From contig NZ_JAPZQX010000003.1 in the NCBI RefSeq assembly GCF_027531025.1, positions 248,001 to 312,000 of the forward strand: a stretch of DNA of 64,000 bases, read 5' to 3'. Source of the DNA: Novosphingobium sp. GTDB lineage: Bacteria; Pseudomonadota; Alphaproteobacteria; Sphingomonadales; Sphingomonadaceae. This document shows, piece by piece, positions 21,349-29,945 of this stretch. The notes beneath the pieces were generated by a model, which worked only from the letters and a program-made list of their open reading frames with translations, ran no database searches and had not been told where the DNA came from. Position numbers and translations under genes: made by a program. Numbering within the stretch: the stretch's first letter is position 1; the number at the start of each line of letters is the position of its first letter.

Positions 21349-22137
21349 TCAATCGCCGCGATAGGTCGGGTCGCGCTTTTCGCGGAAGGCGGCCACGCCT
21401 TCGCGGAAATCGTCGGTCCGGGTGGCGAGCAGCCACTGGTCGGCGTCGGCATGCATCACCGCCTGGTCCAGCGCGCCGGCCCAAGCGTTGGCGCTGCGCT
21501 TGATCATCTGGACCGCAACGGGCGGGAGCGCGGCGTATTGCCGGGCGATGGCCATGACGTGATCCTCGATCGTGTCGGGTGCCAGGACCTCGTCCAGGAA
21601 ACCCCAGTCGCGCATGGTTTCGGCATCGAACAGATCGCCGGTCATCACCATGCGCTTGGCCCGGGCAAGCCCGACGGTCTGGATTGCCAGCGGCAGCGCA
21701 TGCCACATCAGGTTGATGCCCAGCTTCACCTCGCCATAACCGATCCGCGCATCGGGGGTGCCGAAGCGGAAGTCGCAGGCCGTGGGGATGCAGGCCCCGC
21801 CGCCGGTCGCCACGCCGCGCACCAGGCAGAGCGTCGGCTGGTGGATTTCGCGGATCGCGCGGAGCAGCAAGGCGCCGTTCTCGGCCGTGCGGCGCAGTTC
21901 GGCCACGCTTGGCACTTCACCGCCCATCCGCCCGATATCGGCACCTACGCTGAAATCGGGGCAATCGCTGCGGATGATGACCGCGCGGGTTTCGGCATCG
22001 CCGCGAAAGCCCTCGGCGATTTCGCGCAGCGCGACCAGCATTTCCGGGGTCAGGGCATTGCGCCGCTCCGGCCGGTTGAGCGATACGGTGGTAACCGCGC
22101 CGCTGCGCTCGATCCGGAAGTGGTCGTGGCCGCTCAT
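21349..22137 (-). CDS. Enoyl-CoA hydratase/isomerase family protein
   Basis: A 262-residue crotonase-superfamily enzyme. From the ATG at 22137 the start MSGHDHFRIERSG leads into the family pattern SLNRPERRNALTPEM, with oxyanion segments CPDFSVGADIGRMGGE and VRGVATGGGACIPTACDFR. The ATG overlaps the stop of the upstream cyclase-family gene (ATGA), so both are one transcription unit. The open frame further upstream to 22365 overlaps that gene and is ignored. Substrate unknown. Confidence 0.87.
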   Translation of the reverse strand: MSGHDHFRIERSGAVTTVSLNRPERRNALTPEMLVALREIAEGFRGDAETRAVIIRSDCPDFSVGADIGRMGGEVPSVAELRRTAENGALLLRAIREIHQPTLCLVRGVATGGGACIPTACDFRFGTPDARIGYGEVKLGINLMWHALPLAIQTVGLARAKRMVMTGDLFDAETMRDWGFLDEVLAPDTIEDHVMAIARQYAALPPVAVQMIKRSANAWAGALDQAVMHADADQWLLATRTDDFREGVAAFREKRDPTYRGD

Positions 22138-22904
22138 CCCTGATCGACCATCGCCACCGCCCGGATCCACCCGGCGCTGGCCCCTTCGATCTTTACCGGA
22201 AAGCAGCTGAGCGTGAAGCCGAAGGGGGGCAGGGCGGCCAGGTTGGTCAGCTTTTCGATCTGCCAATAGGGGCGGATGCGGCCAGCCTTGTGGCCTTCCC
22301 AGATGATCGCTGGATCGCGTTTTTCCGCCCAGCGGCGGGCGGTGTGGCTGAACGGGGCATCCCAAGACCAGGCATCGGTGCCGACTACCTCCACCCCGCG
22401 TTCGGTGAGGTAGAGCGTCGCTTCCGCGCCAAGGCCCACGCCCTGATCGGTGAAGTTCTCCGTCCCATAGACCGCGCCGGACTGGACCAGCACGATATCG
22501 AGTGGCTGCAGGGTGTAGCCGATCCGCTCAAGCTCCGCCTCGACCTGTGCGGCGCTGATCACGGTGCCGTGGGGAAGCGCGCTGAAATCCAGCTTCACGC
22601 CGGGGCGGAAGAACCGGTCAAGCGGAGCTTCGTCGATGCTGGGGGCCTTGCGCGCACCGCTGTCGGTGGTTGAATGGTAATGCCACGGCGCGTCCATGTG
22701 GGTGCCGTTGTGAGTGGAAAGGGTCAGCGTTTCCACCGCCCAGCCTTCACCATCGGGCAGATCGTCCTTCTCGAGGCCGGGAAAGAACATGGCGATCTGT
22801 TCCCAGCTGGTCTCGTGCGTGGTGTAGTGGATCTGGGGCCGCATCACCGGCGGGTCGGAGACGACGTGGTTGGTGATCGGGATCGAGAGGTCGATGAATT
22901 GCAT
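22134..22904 (-). CDS. Cyclase family protein (kynurenine formamidase-like)
   Basis: A 256-residue metal-dependent hydrolase of the cyclase/KynB superfamily. The signature HNGTHMDAPWH at residues 65-75 supplies metal ligands. Members hydrolyse N-formylkynurenine or act on polyketide or isatin-type substrates, and the context (paired with an enoyl-CoA hydratase by a four-base overlap) does not match a kynurenine operon. It is divergent from the thioesterase gene at 22953. Superfamily certain, substrate unknown. Confidence 0.85.
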   Translation of the reverse strand: MQFIDLSIPITNHVVSDPPVMRPQIHYTTHETSWEQIAMFFPGLEKDDLPDGEGWAVETLTLSTHNGTHMDAPWHYHSTTDSGARKAPSIDEAPLDRFFRPGVKLDFSALPHGTVISAAQVEAELERIGYTLQPLDIVLVQSGAVYGTENFTDQGVGLGAEATLYLTERGVEVVGTDAWSWDAPFSHTARRWAEKRDPAIIWEGHKAGRIRPYWQIEKLTNLAALPPFGFTLSCFPVKIEGASAGWIRAVAMVDQG

Positions 22905-22952
22905 TTCGCCACCTGCCTTGACGGGGTTTCCGTTTACGTCAAAGGAAAGCCC

Positions 22953-23729
22953 ATGAGCCTGCCTTCGATCCTAGCCGCTGCCCGCCCGACCGCAACCGGT
23001 CTCGTCGCCACGATCCCCGAAGAGTGGATGCAGGGGCGCACCTCATACGGCGGGCTGTCCTCTGCGCTGGCACTGGAGGCCGCGCGCAAGGTGGCGGACG
23101 ATCTGCCTCCGCTGCGTTCGGCCACGATCAACTTTGTCGGCCCGCTGGCGGGCGAGGTGGAAGTTGCCACCCGCGTGCTGCGGCGCGGCCGCAATGCCAC
23201 CTGGGTCAGTGCCGAAGTCACTGGTGAGGCCGGCGTTGGCCTGACCGCGACCTTCGTCTTCATGGGCCCGGTGGAGAGCAGTCTGCACCTCCACGATGCG
23301 CCGCCGCCCAAGGGGCTGATCCAGGTGGACGAGGCTGCGATCCTGCCCGAGCACCTCGGCCCCGGCTTTACCCGCAATTTCGAGCGGCGCTTTGCCATGC
23401 CGCGCAGCGAGGACAAGCAGCCCGAACTGGTCTGGTGGGTCCGGCTCAAGGACAAGGCCGGGCTCGATCCGATGGTTGAGCTGCTGCTTTGCGCCGATGC
23501 CCTGCCGCCCGGCGTCATGCCGCTGATGAGCAAGGGCACGGCGATCAGCTCGATGACCTGGATCGTCAACCTGCTGACTCCGGCCCCAGTCAGCCGCGAT
23601 GGCTGGTGGCTGCTGCGCGCCGCCGGCAACTATGCCGAGCACGGCTGCTCCAGCCAGGACATGGGTATCTGGAACGCCGATGGCGAGGCGGTGGCCGCCG
23701 GGATGCAGTCGATCGCCCTGTTCGGCTAG
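22953..23729 (+). CDS. Acyl-CoA thioesterase-like protein (double hotdog)
   Basis: A 258-residue protein from ATG 22953, with AAAGGAAAG as ribosome-binding site. The sequence reads like a TesB-type or 4HBT_3 double-hotdog thioesterase: the N-terminal half has QGRTSYGGLSSALALEAA followed by strands around FVGPLAGEVEVATRVLRRGRN, and the C-terminal half repeats the fold, ending with WLLRAAGNYAEHGCSSQDMGIW, a segment typical of the group. It overlaps the 3' end of the transporter gene on the other strand by four bases. Confidence 0.82.
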   Translation: MSLPSILAAARPTATGLVATIPEEWMQGRTSYGGLSSALALEAARKVADDLPPLRSATINFVGPLAGEVEVATRVLRRGRNATWVSAEVTGEAGVGLTATFVFMGPVESSLHLHDAPPPKGLIQVDEAAILPEHLGPGFTRNFERRFAMPRSEDKQPELVWWVRLKDKAGLDPMVELLLCADALPPGVMPLMSKGTAISSMTWIVNLLTPAPVSRDGWWLLRAAGNYAEHGCSSQDMGIWNADGEAVAAGMQSIALFG

Positions 23730-25234
23730 GCATCATTCAGCCGCTGGCCGATCACCATCTTGAAGCCGATAAAGCCGATCAGCCCTGCCACCGCCGTGCC
23801 GACATGGACCAGCCAAAACGTTGGCGTGTCCATTGTCGAATACCAGCCGCCGATGATCCCCACCGTCTTGTTGGCGGTGAAGAAGGTCAGGTAATAGATC
23901 CCCACCACTGTCGCGACGATCGCCTTGGGCGCCACCTTGGTGAACAGCGCCAGGCTGACCGGCATGATGTGGGCAAAGCCGATCGAGTTCAGCAGGTGGA
24001 ACATCACCGGCCAGAACAGCCCGATCTTGCCTGTACCCTGTGTAATGGCTGCGAGGTAAAGACACAGCCCGCCGCCGATCACGAAGAAGCTGCCGATGAT
24101 CATCTTGCCGATCTCGTCCGGCTCCCTGCCGCCCTTGTCGCTGCGCCATTTCCAGTAGAGCGCGACCGCCGCCAGCATCGAGAAGCTGAGCGCCGCATCG
24201 ATTGTGATCATGTAACTGGTGGGCAGTGTGGTGCCGAAGAAGGTCAGCTGGAAATGCTCGTCGGCCCAGACCAGGTAGGCGTTGAAGATCTGCTGATTGG
24301 TCAGCATGGCCAGGGCCAGGACCGGGATCAGCATGAGCAGCGCGAAGACGCGGGGCCGGTCGGCGGCGGCGACTGCCGCCAGCAGGCCGAGCGCAACGGC
24401 CAGGCCCACTTCCCCCGAAATGCCGATGGCTGCGAAGTCCGGCACGACCTTGCCCAGCGCGAACAACGCCAGCAGCGCAGCGGCGGTAAAGCCCAGCAGG
24501 CGCTTGCCATCGATCCCGTCCGCCGAAGCCCTGGCGTCCGCCGCCCTGTCCTCCTTGGGCAGCCAGGGCCCGGCCTTGATGTAGAGCAGCAGGCCCGCGA
24601 CCATCACCACCCCGGCCGTCCCAAAGCCGTAATGCCAGCCCACCTTCTCACCCAGCGTGCCCGAAATCAGCGGCGCGATGATCACGCTGACGTTGATCGC
24701 GATGTAGAAGATCTGAAAGGCCATCGCCCGGCGCAGGTCCTTGGGGCCGTAGAGTTCTCCCACCTGGCTGGCGATGTTGCCCTTGAACAGCCCGACGCCG
24801 ACGACCAGCGCCAGCAGGGCAAACAGGAACAGCCCCTCAAAGGCCATCAGGAAATGGCCGATCGCCATCACCACCGCGCCTGCCAGCAGGGTCGCGCGCC
24901 GGCCCAGCCATCGGTCGGCAATCAGACCGCCCGCGATGGGCGTCAGGTAAACCAGGCTTGAATAGTCTCCGAAGATAGCCGAGGCGAGCGGCTGACCTTC
25001 CTTGCCGTCATAGGCGATGGCTTGCAGCCACTGCAGCCCGATCACGCCGGTGATATTCTCCGGCAGCAGCAGATACTTGACCATGTAGAGCACCAGTAGC
25101 GTCTGCATGGAATAGTACGAAAACCGCTCACACCCCTCGACAAAGGCGAGGTAACCCAGGCCCTTGGGGTGGCCCAGGAAGGCGCGGTCATGCGCGGGCA
25201 GTTCAAGCTCTGGCGTGGCTTCGGAAACAGTCAT
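23726..25234 (-). CDS. POT/PTR family proton-coupled oligopeptide transporter
   Basis: A 502-residue inner-membrane major-facilitator protein that imports di- and tripeptides with protons. The N-terminal first helix contains the POT signature FVEGCERFSYYSMQ (ExxERFxYY), and later helices include the PTR2 motif region FQIFYIAINVSVIIAPL. About 12-14 hydrophobic segments are visible. The length is normal. The end overlaps the thioesterase tail by four bases, and the upstream region to aroB is 63 bases. Confidence 0.92.
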   Translation of the reverse strand: MTVSEATPELELPAHDRAFLGHPKGLGYLAFVEGCERFSYYSMQTLLVLYMVKYLLLPENITGVIGLQWLQAIAYDGKEGQPLASAIFGDYSSLVYLTPIAGGLIADRWLGRRATLLAGAVVMAIGHFLMAFEGLFLFALLALVVGVGLFKGNIASQVGELYGPKDLRRAMAFQIFYIAINVSVIIAPLISGTLGEKVGWHYGFGTAGVVMVAGLLLYIKAGPWLPKEDRAADARASADGIDGKRLLGFTAAALLALFALGKVVPDFAAIGISGEVGLAVALGLLAAVAAADRPRVFALLMLIPVLALAMLTNQQIFNAYLVWADEHFQLTFFGTTLPTSYMITIDAALSFSMLAAVALYWKWRSDKGGREPDEIGKMIIGSFFVIGGGLCLYLAAITQGTGKIGLFWPVMFHLLNSIGFAHIMPVSLALFTKVAPKAIVATVVGIYYLTFFTANKTVGIIGGWYSTMDTPTFWLVHVGTAVAGLIGFIGFKMVIGQRLNDA

Positions 25235-25297
25235 CGCATCCCCCCCGGATGGTTTCGTAAGTAAGGGGTTAGCGTGGTTGCGCGCGGGCGCAAGCGA

Positions 25298-26404
25298 TTA
25301 CCGCGCCAGTTCCCCGTCCAGAAACGCCGCAACCTCGCCCAGGTCCACATCCTTCGCCAGGAAGGCCTCGCCAATGCTCTTCAGCAGGATGAAGGGCAGG
25401 GTGCCGGCGTCCATCTTCTTGTCGTGGAGCATGTGGGCGACGAGGGCCTGGCCATCGCAGTCGAGGCCGAGCGTGGCAATCTCGCTCGCCATGCCCAGAT
25501 CGGCGAAGTGGCTGGCGATGGCTTCGGCGCTGGCGGCCGGGATCAGGCCGCGGCGGGCGGAGAAGCGGCCGGCGAGGACCATGCCGAGGGCCACGCCTTC
25601 GCCATGCAGCAGCCGGTCGGAAAAGCCGGTCTGGGCTTCGAGCGCATGGCCGAAGGTATGGCCAAGGTTGAGGAGGGCGCGCAGGCCCAGCGTCTCGCGC
25701 TCGTCTGCCTTGACGATCCGGGCCTTGGCGGCGACCGAGTGGCTGACGGCATATTCGCGTGAGCGCGCATCGCCCGCCAGCATGGCCGCGCCATGGGCCT
25801 GGCACCAGCGGAAGAAATCGGCATCGCCCAGCAGGCCGTATTTCACCACTTCGGCGTAGCCGGCGAGCAGCTCGCGCCGGGGCAGGCTGTCGAGCACGGC
25901 GAGGTCGGCCAGGACCAGCGAGGGCTGGTGGAAGGCACCAACCAGGTTCTTGCCCGCCGGGGTATTGATCGCGGTCTTGCCGCCGACGCTCGAATCGACC
26001 TGGGCCAGCAGCGTGGTGGGGATCTGGATGAAATTGCAGCCGCGCTTCAGGATCGAGGCGGCAAAGCCGGTGAGATCACCGATCACCCCGCCGCCCAGCG
26101 CCAGCACGTGATCGCCGCGTTCCACTTCCTCGGCCAGCAGCCAGTCGACCGTGGCTGCCAGCTGCTCCCAGCTCTTGGTTGCCTCGCCGGGGGGCAGGAT
26201 CCGCCAGGCTGCCTCATGCCCGTGGGCGTGGAGCGCATTTTCCACCACCGCGCCCCAGCGGGCGTGGACATTGGCATCGGTCACCACCGGCACGCTGCGC
26301 TTGCGCAGCCGCCCTGCGCAGAGCGGGACCAGTTCGGCCAGCAGGCCGGCACCGACGTGGACCTCGTAAGGGCGGCCGGCGATGTCGACCGGGATCACAG
26401 CCAT
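25298..26404 (-). CDS. aroB: 3-Dehydroquinate synthase
   Basis: Second step of the shikimate pathway: 3-deoxy-D-arabino-heptulosonate 7-phosphate to 3-dehydroquinate, NAD- and metal-dependent. It has 368 residues. The NAD-binding region ALGGGVIGDLTGFAAS and the PTTLLAQVDSSVGGKTAIN signature are intact, as are the metal-ligand histidines in LLNLGHTFGHALE and LLHGEGVALGM. Its start ATG lies inside the end of aroK, a 10-base overlap, so the two are coupled. Confidence 0.97.
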   Translation of the reverse strand: MAVIPVDIAGRPYEVHVGAGLLAELVPLCAGRLRKRSVPVVTDANVHARWGAVVENALHAHGHEAAWRILPPGEATKSWEQLAATVDWLLAEEVERGDHVLALGGGVIGDLTGFAASILKRGCNFIQIPTTLLAQVDSSVGGKTAINTPAGKNLVGAFHQPSLVLADLAVLDSLPRRELLAGYAEVVKYGLLGDADFFRWCQAHGAAMLAGDARSREYAVSHSVAAKARIVKADERETLGLRALLNLGHTFGHALEAQTGFSDRLLHGEGVALGMVLAGRFSARRGLIPAASAEAIASHFADLGMASEIATLGLDCDGQALVAHMLHDKKMDAGTLPFILLKSIGEAFLAKDVDLGEVAAFLDGELAR

Positions 26405-26979
26405 TTGTCGATCTCCTGCAGGACCCGCGTCACGGTGCGGCTGGCGGGCCCGCGCCCCGACATGACATGGATCGGTGCCTCGGCATAGGCGGGCGCGCGT
26501 TCGGTACGCAGGCGGGTCAGGATCTCGCGCGGGTCACCCTGGCGCAGCAGGGGGCGGGTATCCTTGCGGCCGGTGCGCTCCACCAGCGTATCGACATCGG
26601 CATCGAGCCAGACGGTGATCGCCTGGTCGAGGATCAGCGCCCGGGTTTCCGGATTGACGAAGGCCCCGCCGCCAGTCGCGATGATCTTGCGGCGTTCAGC
26701 GGGATTGGCCCCATCCATCAGCCGCGCGATCACCCGGCGTTCGCCGTCGCGGAAATGGGCCTCGCCGTGGCGCTCGAAGATTTCCGCGATGGTCAGCTGC
26801 GCGGCTTCCTCGATCGCCTCGTCGGCATCGACGAAAGGCAGGTTGAGCAGCGCGGCCAGCCGTTTGCCGATGCTCGATTTGCCCGTGCCCATCATGCCAA
26901 CCAGCACCACCGGCCGGTCGATCCGGTTGGCGATCGCGGCGATCTGTGCCGCTGACAGCTCGGTTGCGTCATGGTCCAT
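26395..26979 (-). CDS. aroK: Shikimate kinase
   Basis: Phosphorylates shikimate at the 3-hydroxyl with ATP. From the ATG at 26979 it has 194 residues, with P-loop GMMGTGKSS at 28-36, the shikimate-binding DADEAIEE segment and FRDGERRVIARL, and GGGAFVN. An N-terminal extension of about 20 residues before the core is common in alphaproteobacteria. The frame stays open to 27138, but upstream residues read as noise and overlap the divergent promoter region. It is translationally coupled to aroB and divergent from the gene at 27035. Confidence 0.95.
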   Translation of the reverse strand: MDHDATELSAAQIAAIANRIDRPVVLVGMMGTGKSSIGKRLAALLNLPFVDADEAIEEAAQLTIAEIFERHGEAHFRDGERRVIARLMDGANPAERRKIIATGGGAFVNPETRALILDQAITVWLDADVDTLVERTGRKDTRPLLRQGDPREILTRLRTERAPAYAEAPIHVMSGRGPASRTVTRVLQEIDKWL

Positions 26980-26988
26980 TGCGGGCCT

Positions 26989-27002
26989 GCCTATAGATAG
27001 GC
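26989..27002. promoter_or_regulatory. Short palindrome in the aroK/27035 divergent promoter region
   Basis: GCCTAT-AG-ATAGGC forms a 14-base interrupted palindrome in the 55-base gap between the aroK start and the microprotein start. It contains TATAG-like cores on both strands that could serve as overlapping -10 elements. Seen in sequence only; no regulator is assigned. Confidence 0.35.
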
Positions 27003-27034
27003 TAACCGCGTGTGCAAGCATCGGACGTGAAGGA

Positions 27035-27193
27035 ATGAGTGTGGCGGTGAGGGTGCGAACGGGGTGGCTGATCGGTGGAACGGCGCTGCTGGTGGCGCTG
27101 GCCGGGCTGCTGGGCCTGGCCTGGCAGGACGCCGGCAAGGAGCCGCTGCGGCTGATCGCCGAACCCGTTTCCCTGCCCGAGGTGCGGCCATGA
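27035..27193 (+). CDS. Single-pass membrane microprotein
   Basis: A 52-residue protein from ATG 27035, preceded by GAAGGA. After a short basic start (MSVAVRVRTG) comes one hydrophobic helix of about 20 residues (WLIGGTALLVALAGLLGLAW), then a short polar tail. Its stop overlaps the ATG of the next gene (ATGA at 27190), so it is translationally coupled to the large unknown exported protein. No family recognised. It is supported by the ribosome-binding site, the coupling and the clear membrane helix. Confidence 0.65.
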   Translation: MSVAVRVRTGWLIGGTALLVALAGLLGLAWQDAGKEPLRLIAEPVSLPEVRP

Positions 27194-29046
27194 GACGCAA
27201 CCTGATCCTGCTGGCGGGCGGCACCGTCTTGGCCCTGTCGTCCGCGCTGGTCGTGGCGCAGGACGCGCCGGAATCGCTGCTGCCGCCCGGCTTTGACCGT
27301 CCCCGGCCCAGCGCCACCCGCGCCGCCAGTCCGCCCGCGACCCCCACGGTGACCAGGGGCAGCAATGCCGCCACGCCCGCTGGATCAGTTTCGGTTCCGG
27401 TAGTCGAGGCCGTGCCCGGTGCGGCGGGGGCTGTCCCTGCGCTGCCCGCGGGCGTGAAACTGCCAACGCTGCAAGAGCTTGAGGCGATGTCGCCCGAGCA
27501 GCTGGACGAATTGCTGGGCCTGAAGCCCCGGTCCGACATGCCCGCCGCCGCGCGCCGCTCGCTGCGGCAGGTGGGCGTGCTGGCCAGTTACGAGGGTGGC
27601 CTGCCCGCCGGATCGCTGGCGCGGCAGAACGCGGCCCTGGTCAAGGCAACGCTGGACGGCAACAAGGGGCCGCTGGTCTCGCGCTGGGGCCATATCCTGC
27701 TCCGCCGCGCGCTGGCCTCGCGGCTGGATGCTCCGGCGGGGATGAACCCGGCCGACTTTGCCGGCCTGCGCGCCGCCCTGCTGGTGCGGATGGGCGAGGG
27801 CGAGGCGGCCCGCGCCGTGGTCCAGGATGTCGATGCCGGAAACTATACCGATGCCTTGACCCGCGCCGCGCTGGATGCCTATGCCTTTACCGCCGACATT
27901 ACCGGGATCTGCCCGGTGGCCTCGGTCCAGGGCGGGGCGCGCAAGGATGCCGAATGGCGGGTGCTGCGCACCGTCTGCCAGGCCTTTTCGGGCGACGGTG
28001 CCGCGGCCATGGCCGCGCTCGACCGGATGGAGGGCGGCAAGGTCTGGCCCAAGATCGACATGCTGCTGGCCCAGAAATACGCCGGTGCGGCAGGCTCTGC
28101 GCGCCGGGCGGTGACGATCGAATGGGATGGGGTGAGCGAGCTCAACCCCTGGCGCTATGCCTTTACCATTGCCGTCGGGCTGGAACCCCCGGCGGAGCTG
28201 CTGCGCAATGCGCCGCTGCGCTATACCCTGGCCTCTGCCACTGCGCCGATGCTGCCGCTGACAACGCGCGCGGCCGGGGCGGACCGGGCCGCTGGCCTGG
28301 GCATCCTGTCCAGCGCGGCGATGGTTGACCTTTATGGCCAGATCTATGCCCAGGAAGACATCACCGGCGAATGGGCCGATCGCGCCGCCCTGCTGCGCAC
28401 GGCCTATACCGGGGAGACGCCTGACGCCCGGATGGCTGCAATCAGCCAGTTGTGGGACGCGGCGGACAGCCCGCAGGTCCGCTATTCACGCCAGGTGCTG
28501 ACCGCCTATGCCGCCGCGCGCATGCCGCCGGGCAGCGCCTTTGCCGACCAGAGCGCCGACCTGATCGCCTCGATGCTGGCCGCCGGTCTGGATGGCAATG
28601 CGCTGCGCTGGGCCGAGATGGCCGATGTGGGTTCGCTCGCCTGGGCGCAGCTGGTGCTGGCCGCCCCGGCGCGCCCCACCCCGGTGCCGGGCAGCGCGCT
28701 CGATTCGTTCTACGACAATGACGAGAGCGACAATCACCGCAAGTCGCGCTTCCTGCTGGCGGGCCTTGCCGGGCTGGGCCGGGTCGAACCGGGCGCCGTG
28801 GCTGATTTTTCGGACAAGGTGGCGATCGATCTCAACCGCCAGACTCGCTGGACCCGGCTGATCACGCAGGCGGCCGATGCCAACAACCCCGTGCTGGTGG
28901 TGCTGCTGGCGGGCGTGGGGATGCAGGGCGATGGCTGGGACAAGATGACCAGCGTCCATCTCTACCACATCGTTTCGGCGCTGAATCGCGTCGGCCTTTC
29001 CGCCGAGGCGCGGATGATCGCCGCCGAGGCCGTTGCCCGCGCCTGA
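27190..29046 (+). CDS. Large exported protein of unknown function
   Basis: A 618-residue protein starting at ATG 27190. Residues 1-24 form a signal peptide (RRNLILLAGGTVLALSSALVVA, then QDAPES). A Pro/Ala/Thr-rich region of about 60 residues follows, and the rest (about residues 90-618) is alanine-rich and largely helical, suggesting a helical-repeat or solenoid periplasmic protein. I recognise no catalytic motif or family. It is sandwiched between the membrane microprotein and xerD, whose start lies inside its last codons. Probably conserved in relatives, judging by its position and coupling, but that is inference. Confidence 0.75.
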   Translation: MRRNLILLAGGTVLALSSALVVAQDAPESLLPPGFDRPRPSATRAASPPATPTVTRGSNAATPAGSVSVPVVEAVPGAAGAVPALPAGVKLPTLQELEAMSPEQLDELLGLKPRSDMPAAARRSLRQVGVLASYEGGLPAGSLARQNAALVKATLDGNKGPLVSRWGHILLRRALASRLDAPAGMNPADFAGLRAALLVRMGEGEAARAVVQDVDAGNYTDALTRAALDAYAFTADITGICPVASVQGGARKDAEWRVLRTVCQAFSGDGAAAMAALDRMEGGKVWPKIDMLLAQKYAGAAGSARRAVTIEWDGVSELNPWRYAFTIAVGLEPPAELLRNAPLRYTLASATAPMLPLTTRAAGADRAAGLGILSSAAMVDLYGQIYAQEDITGEWADRAALLRTAYTGETPDARMAAISQLWDAADSPQVRYSRQVLTAYAAARMPPGSAFADQSADLIASMLAAGLDGNALRWAEMADVGSLAWAQLVLAAPARPTPVPGSALDSFYDNDESDNHRKSRFLLAGLAGLGRVEPGAVADFSDKVAIDLNRQTRWTRLITQAADANNPVLVVLLAGVGMQGDGWDKMTSVHLYHIVSALNRVGLSAEARMIAAEAVARA

Positions 29047-29935
29047 TCCCCTGTCTGCCGGGGCGCAGGCCTTCCTGGCCATGCTGGCCGCCGAACGCGG
29101 CGCTGCGGCCAATACCCTGGCCGCCTATACCCGTGATCTTGCCGCTGCCGAGGCGCTGATCGGTCCGCTGGCCGGGGCCGACCGCGCCGGGGTGGAACGG
29201 CTGGCGCAGCATTGGGCCAGCCTGGCCCCGTCCAGCCTGGCGCGGCGTTGCTCCGCCCTGCGCCAGTGCTTCGGCTTCCTGGTCGACGAGCAATGGCGGG
29301 CCGACGATCCATCGCCCGCCCTGCCGCGCCCACGCAGCCGTCGGCCGCTGCCCCGGATCCTGTCCCACGCCGAGGTCGAGGCGCTGTTCGCCACAGCCGA
29401 GGCGGAGGCGGCGGCTGACCGGCCCGAGGCGGTGCGGCTGCTGACCCTGCTGGAACTGCTCTATGGCTCGGGCCTGCGCGCGACCGAACTGGTTTCACTT
29501 CCGCTTGCCGCCGTCCCGCGCGATGCGCCATTCCTGACGATTACCGGCAAGGGCGGGCAGCAGCGGCTGGTGCCCGTCAGCACCCGGGCGCGGCAGGCGC
29601 TGTCGCGCTGGCTGGCGGTGCGGGGCGATAAGGGCCGATTGCTGTTCCCCTCGACCGGGCAGTCCGGCCACCTGACGCGGGTGCGGCTGTTCCAGTTGTT
29701 GCGGGCCCTCGCCGGCCGTGCCGGGATCGATCCCGAAAAGGTCAGCCCGCACGTGCTGCGCCATGCCTTTGCCACGCACCTGCTGGAAGGGGGAGCGGAC
29801 CTGCGCGTGCTGCAAACGCTGCTCGGCCACGCCGATATCGCGACGACGCAGATCTATACCCATGTCGATTCGGCGCGACTGGTCGAACTGGTCAACGCGC
29901 GTCATCCCCTTGCCCAACGTCGCCGGGCGGGCTAG
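29033..29935 (+). CDS. xerD: Tyrosine recombinase XerD
   Basis: Site-specific recombinase that resolves chromosome dimers at dif with XerC, at the division septum with FtsK. It has 300 residues if the TTG at 29033 is the start; this overlaps the upstream stop, and a later ATG (29081) would cut into the first helix. The N-terminal SAM-like core-binding domain spans about 8-95. The catalytic set is complete: Arg149, Lys173, His240, Arg243, His266 and nucleophile Tyr275. XerC or a phage-like integrase would be the alternative, but length and style favour XerD. Confidence 0.9.
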   Translation: MPAPDPLSAGAQAFLAMLAAERGAAANTLAAYTRDLAAAEALIGPLAGADRAGVERLAQHWASLAPSSLARRCSALRQCFGFLVDEQWRADDPSPALPRPRSRRPLPRILSHAEVEALFATAEAEAAADRPEAVRLLTLLELLYGSGLRATELVSLPLAAVPRDAPFLTITGKGGQQRLVPVSTRARQALSRWLAVRGDKGRLLFPSTGQSGHLTRVRLFQLLRALAGRAGIDPEKVSPHVLRHAFATHLLEGGADLRVLQTLLGHADIATTQIYTHVDSARLVELVNARHPLAQRRRAG

Positions 29936-29945
29936 CGCACGGGGC

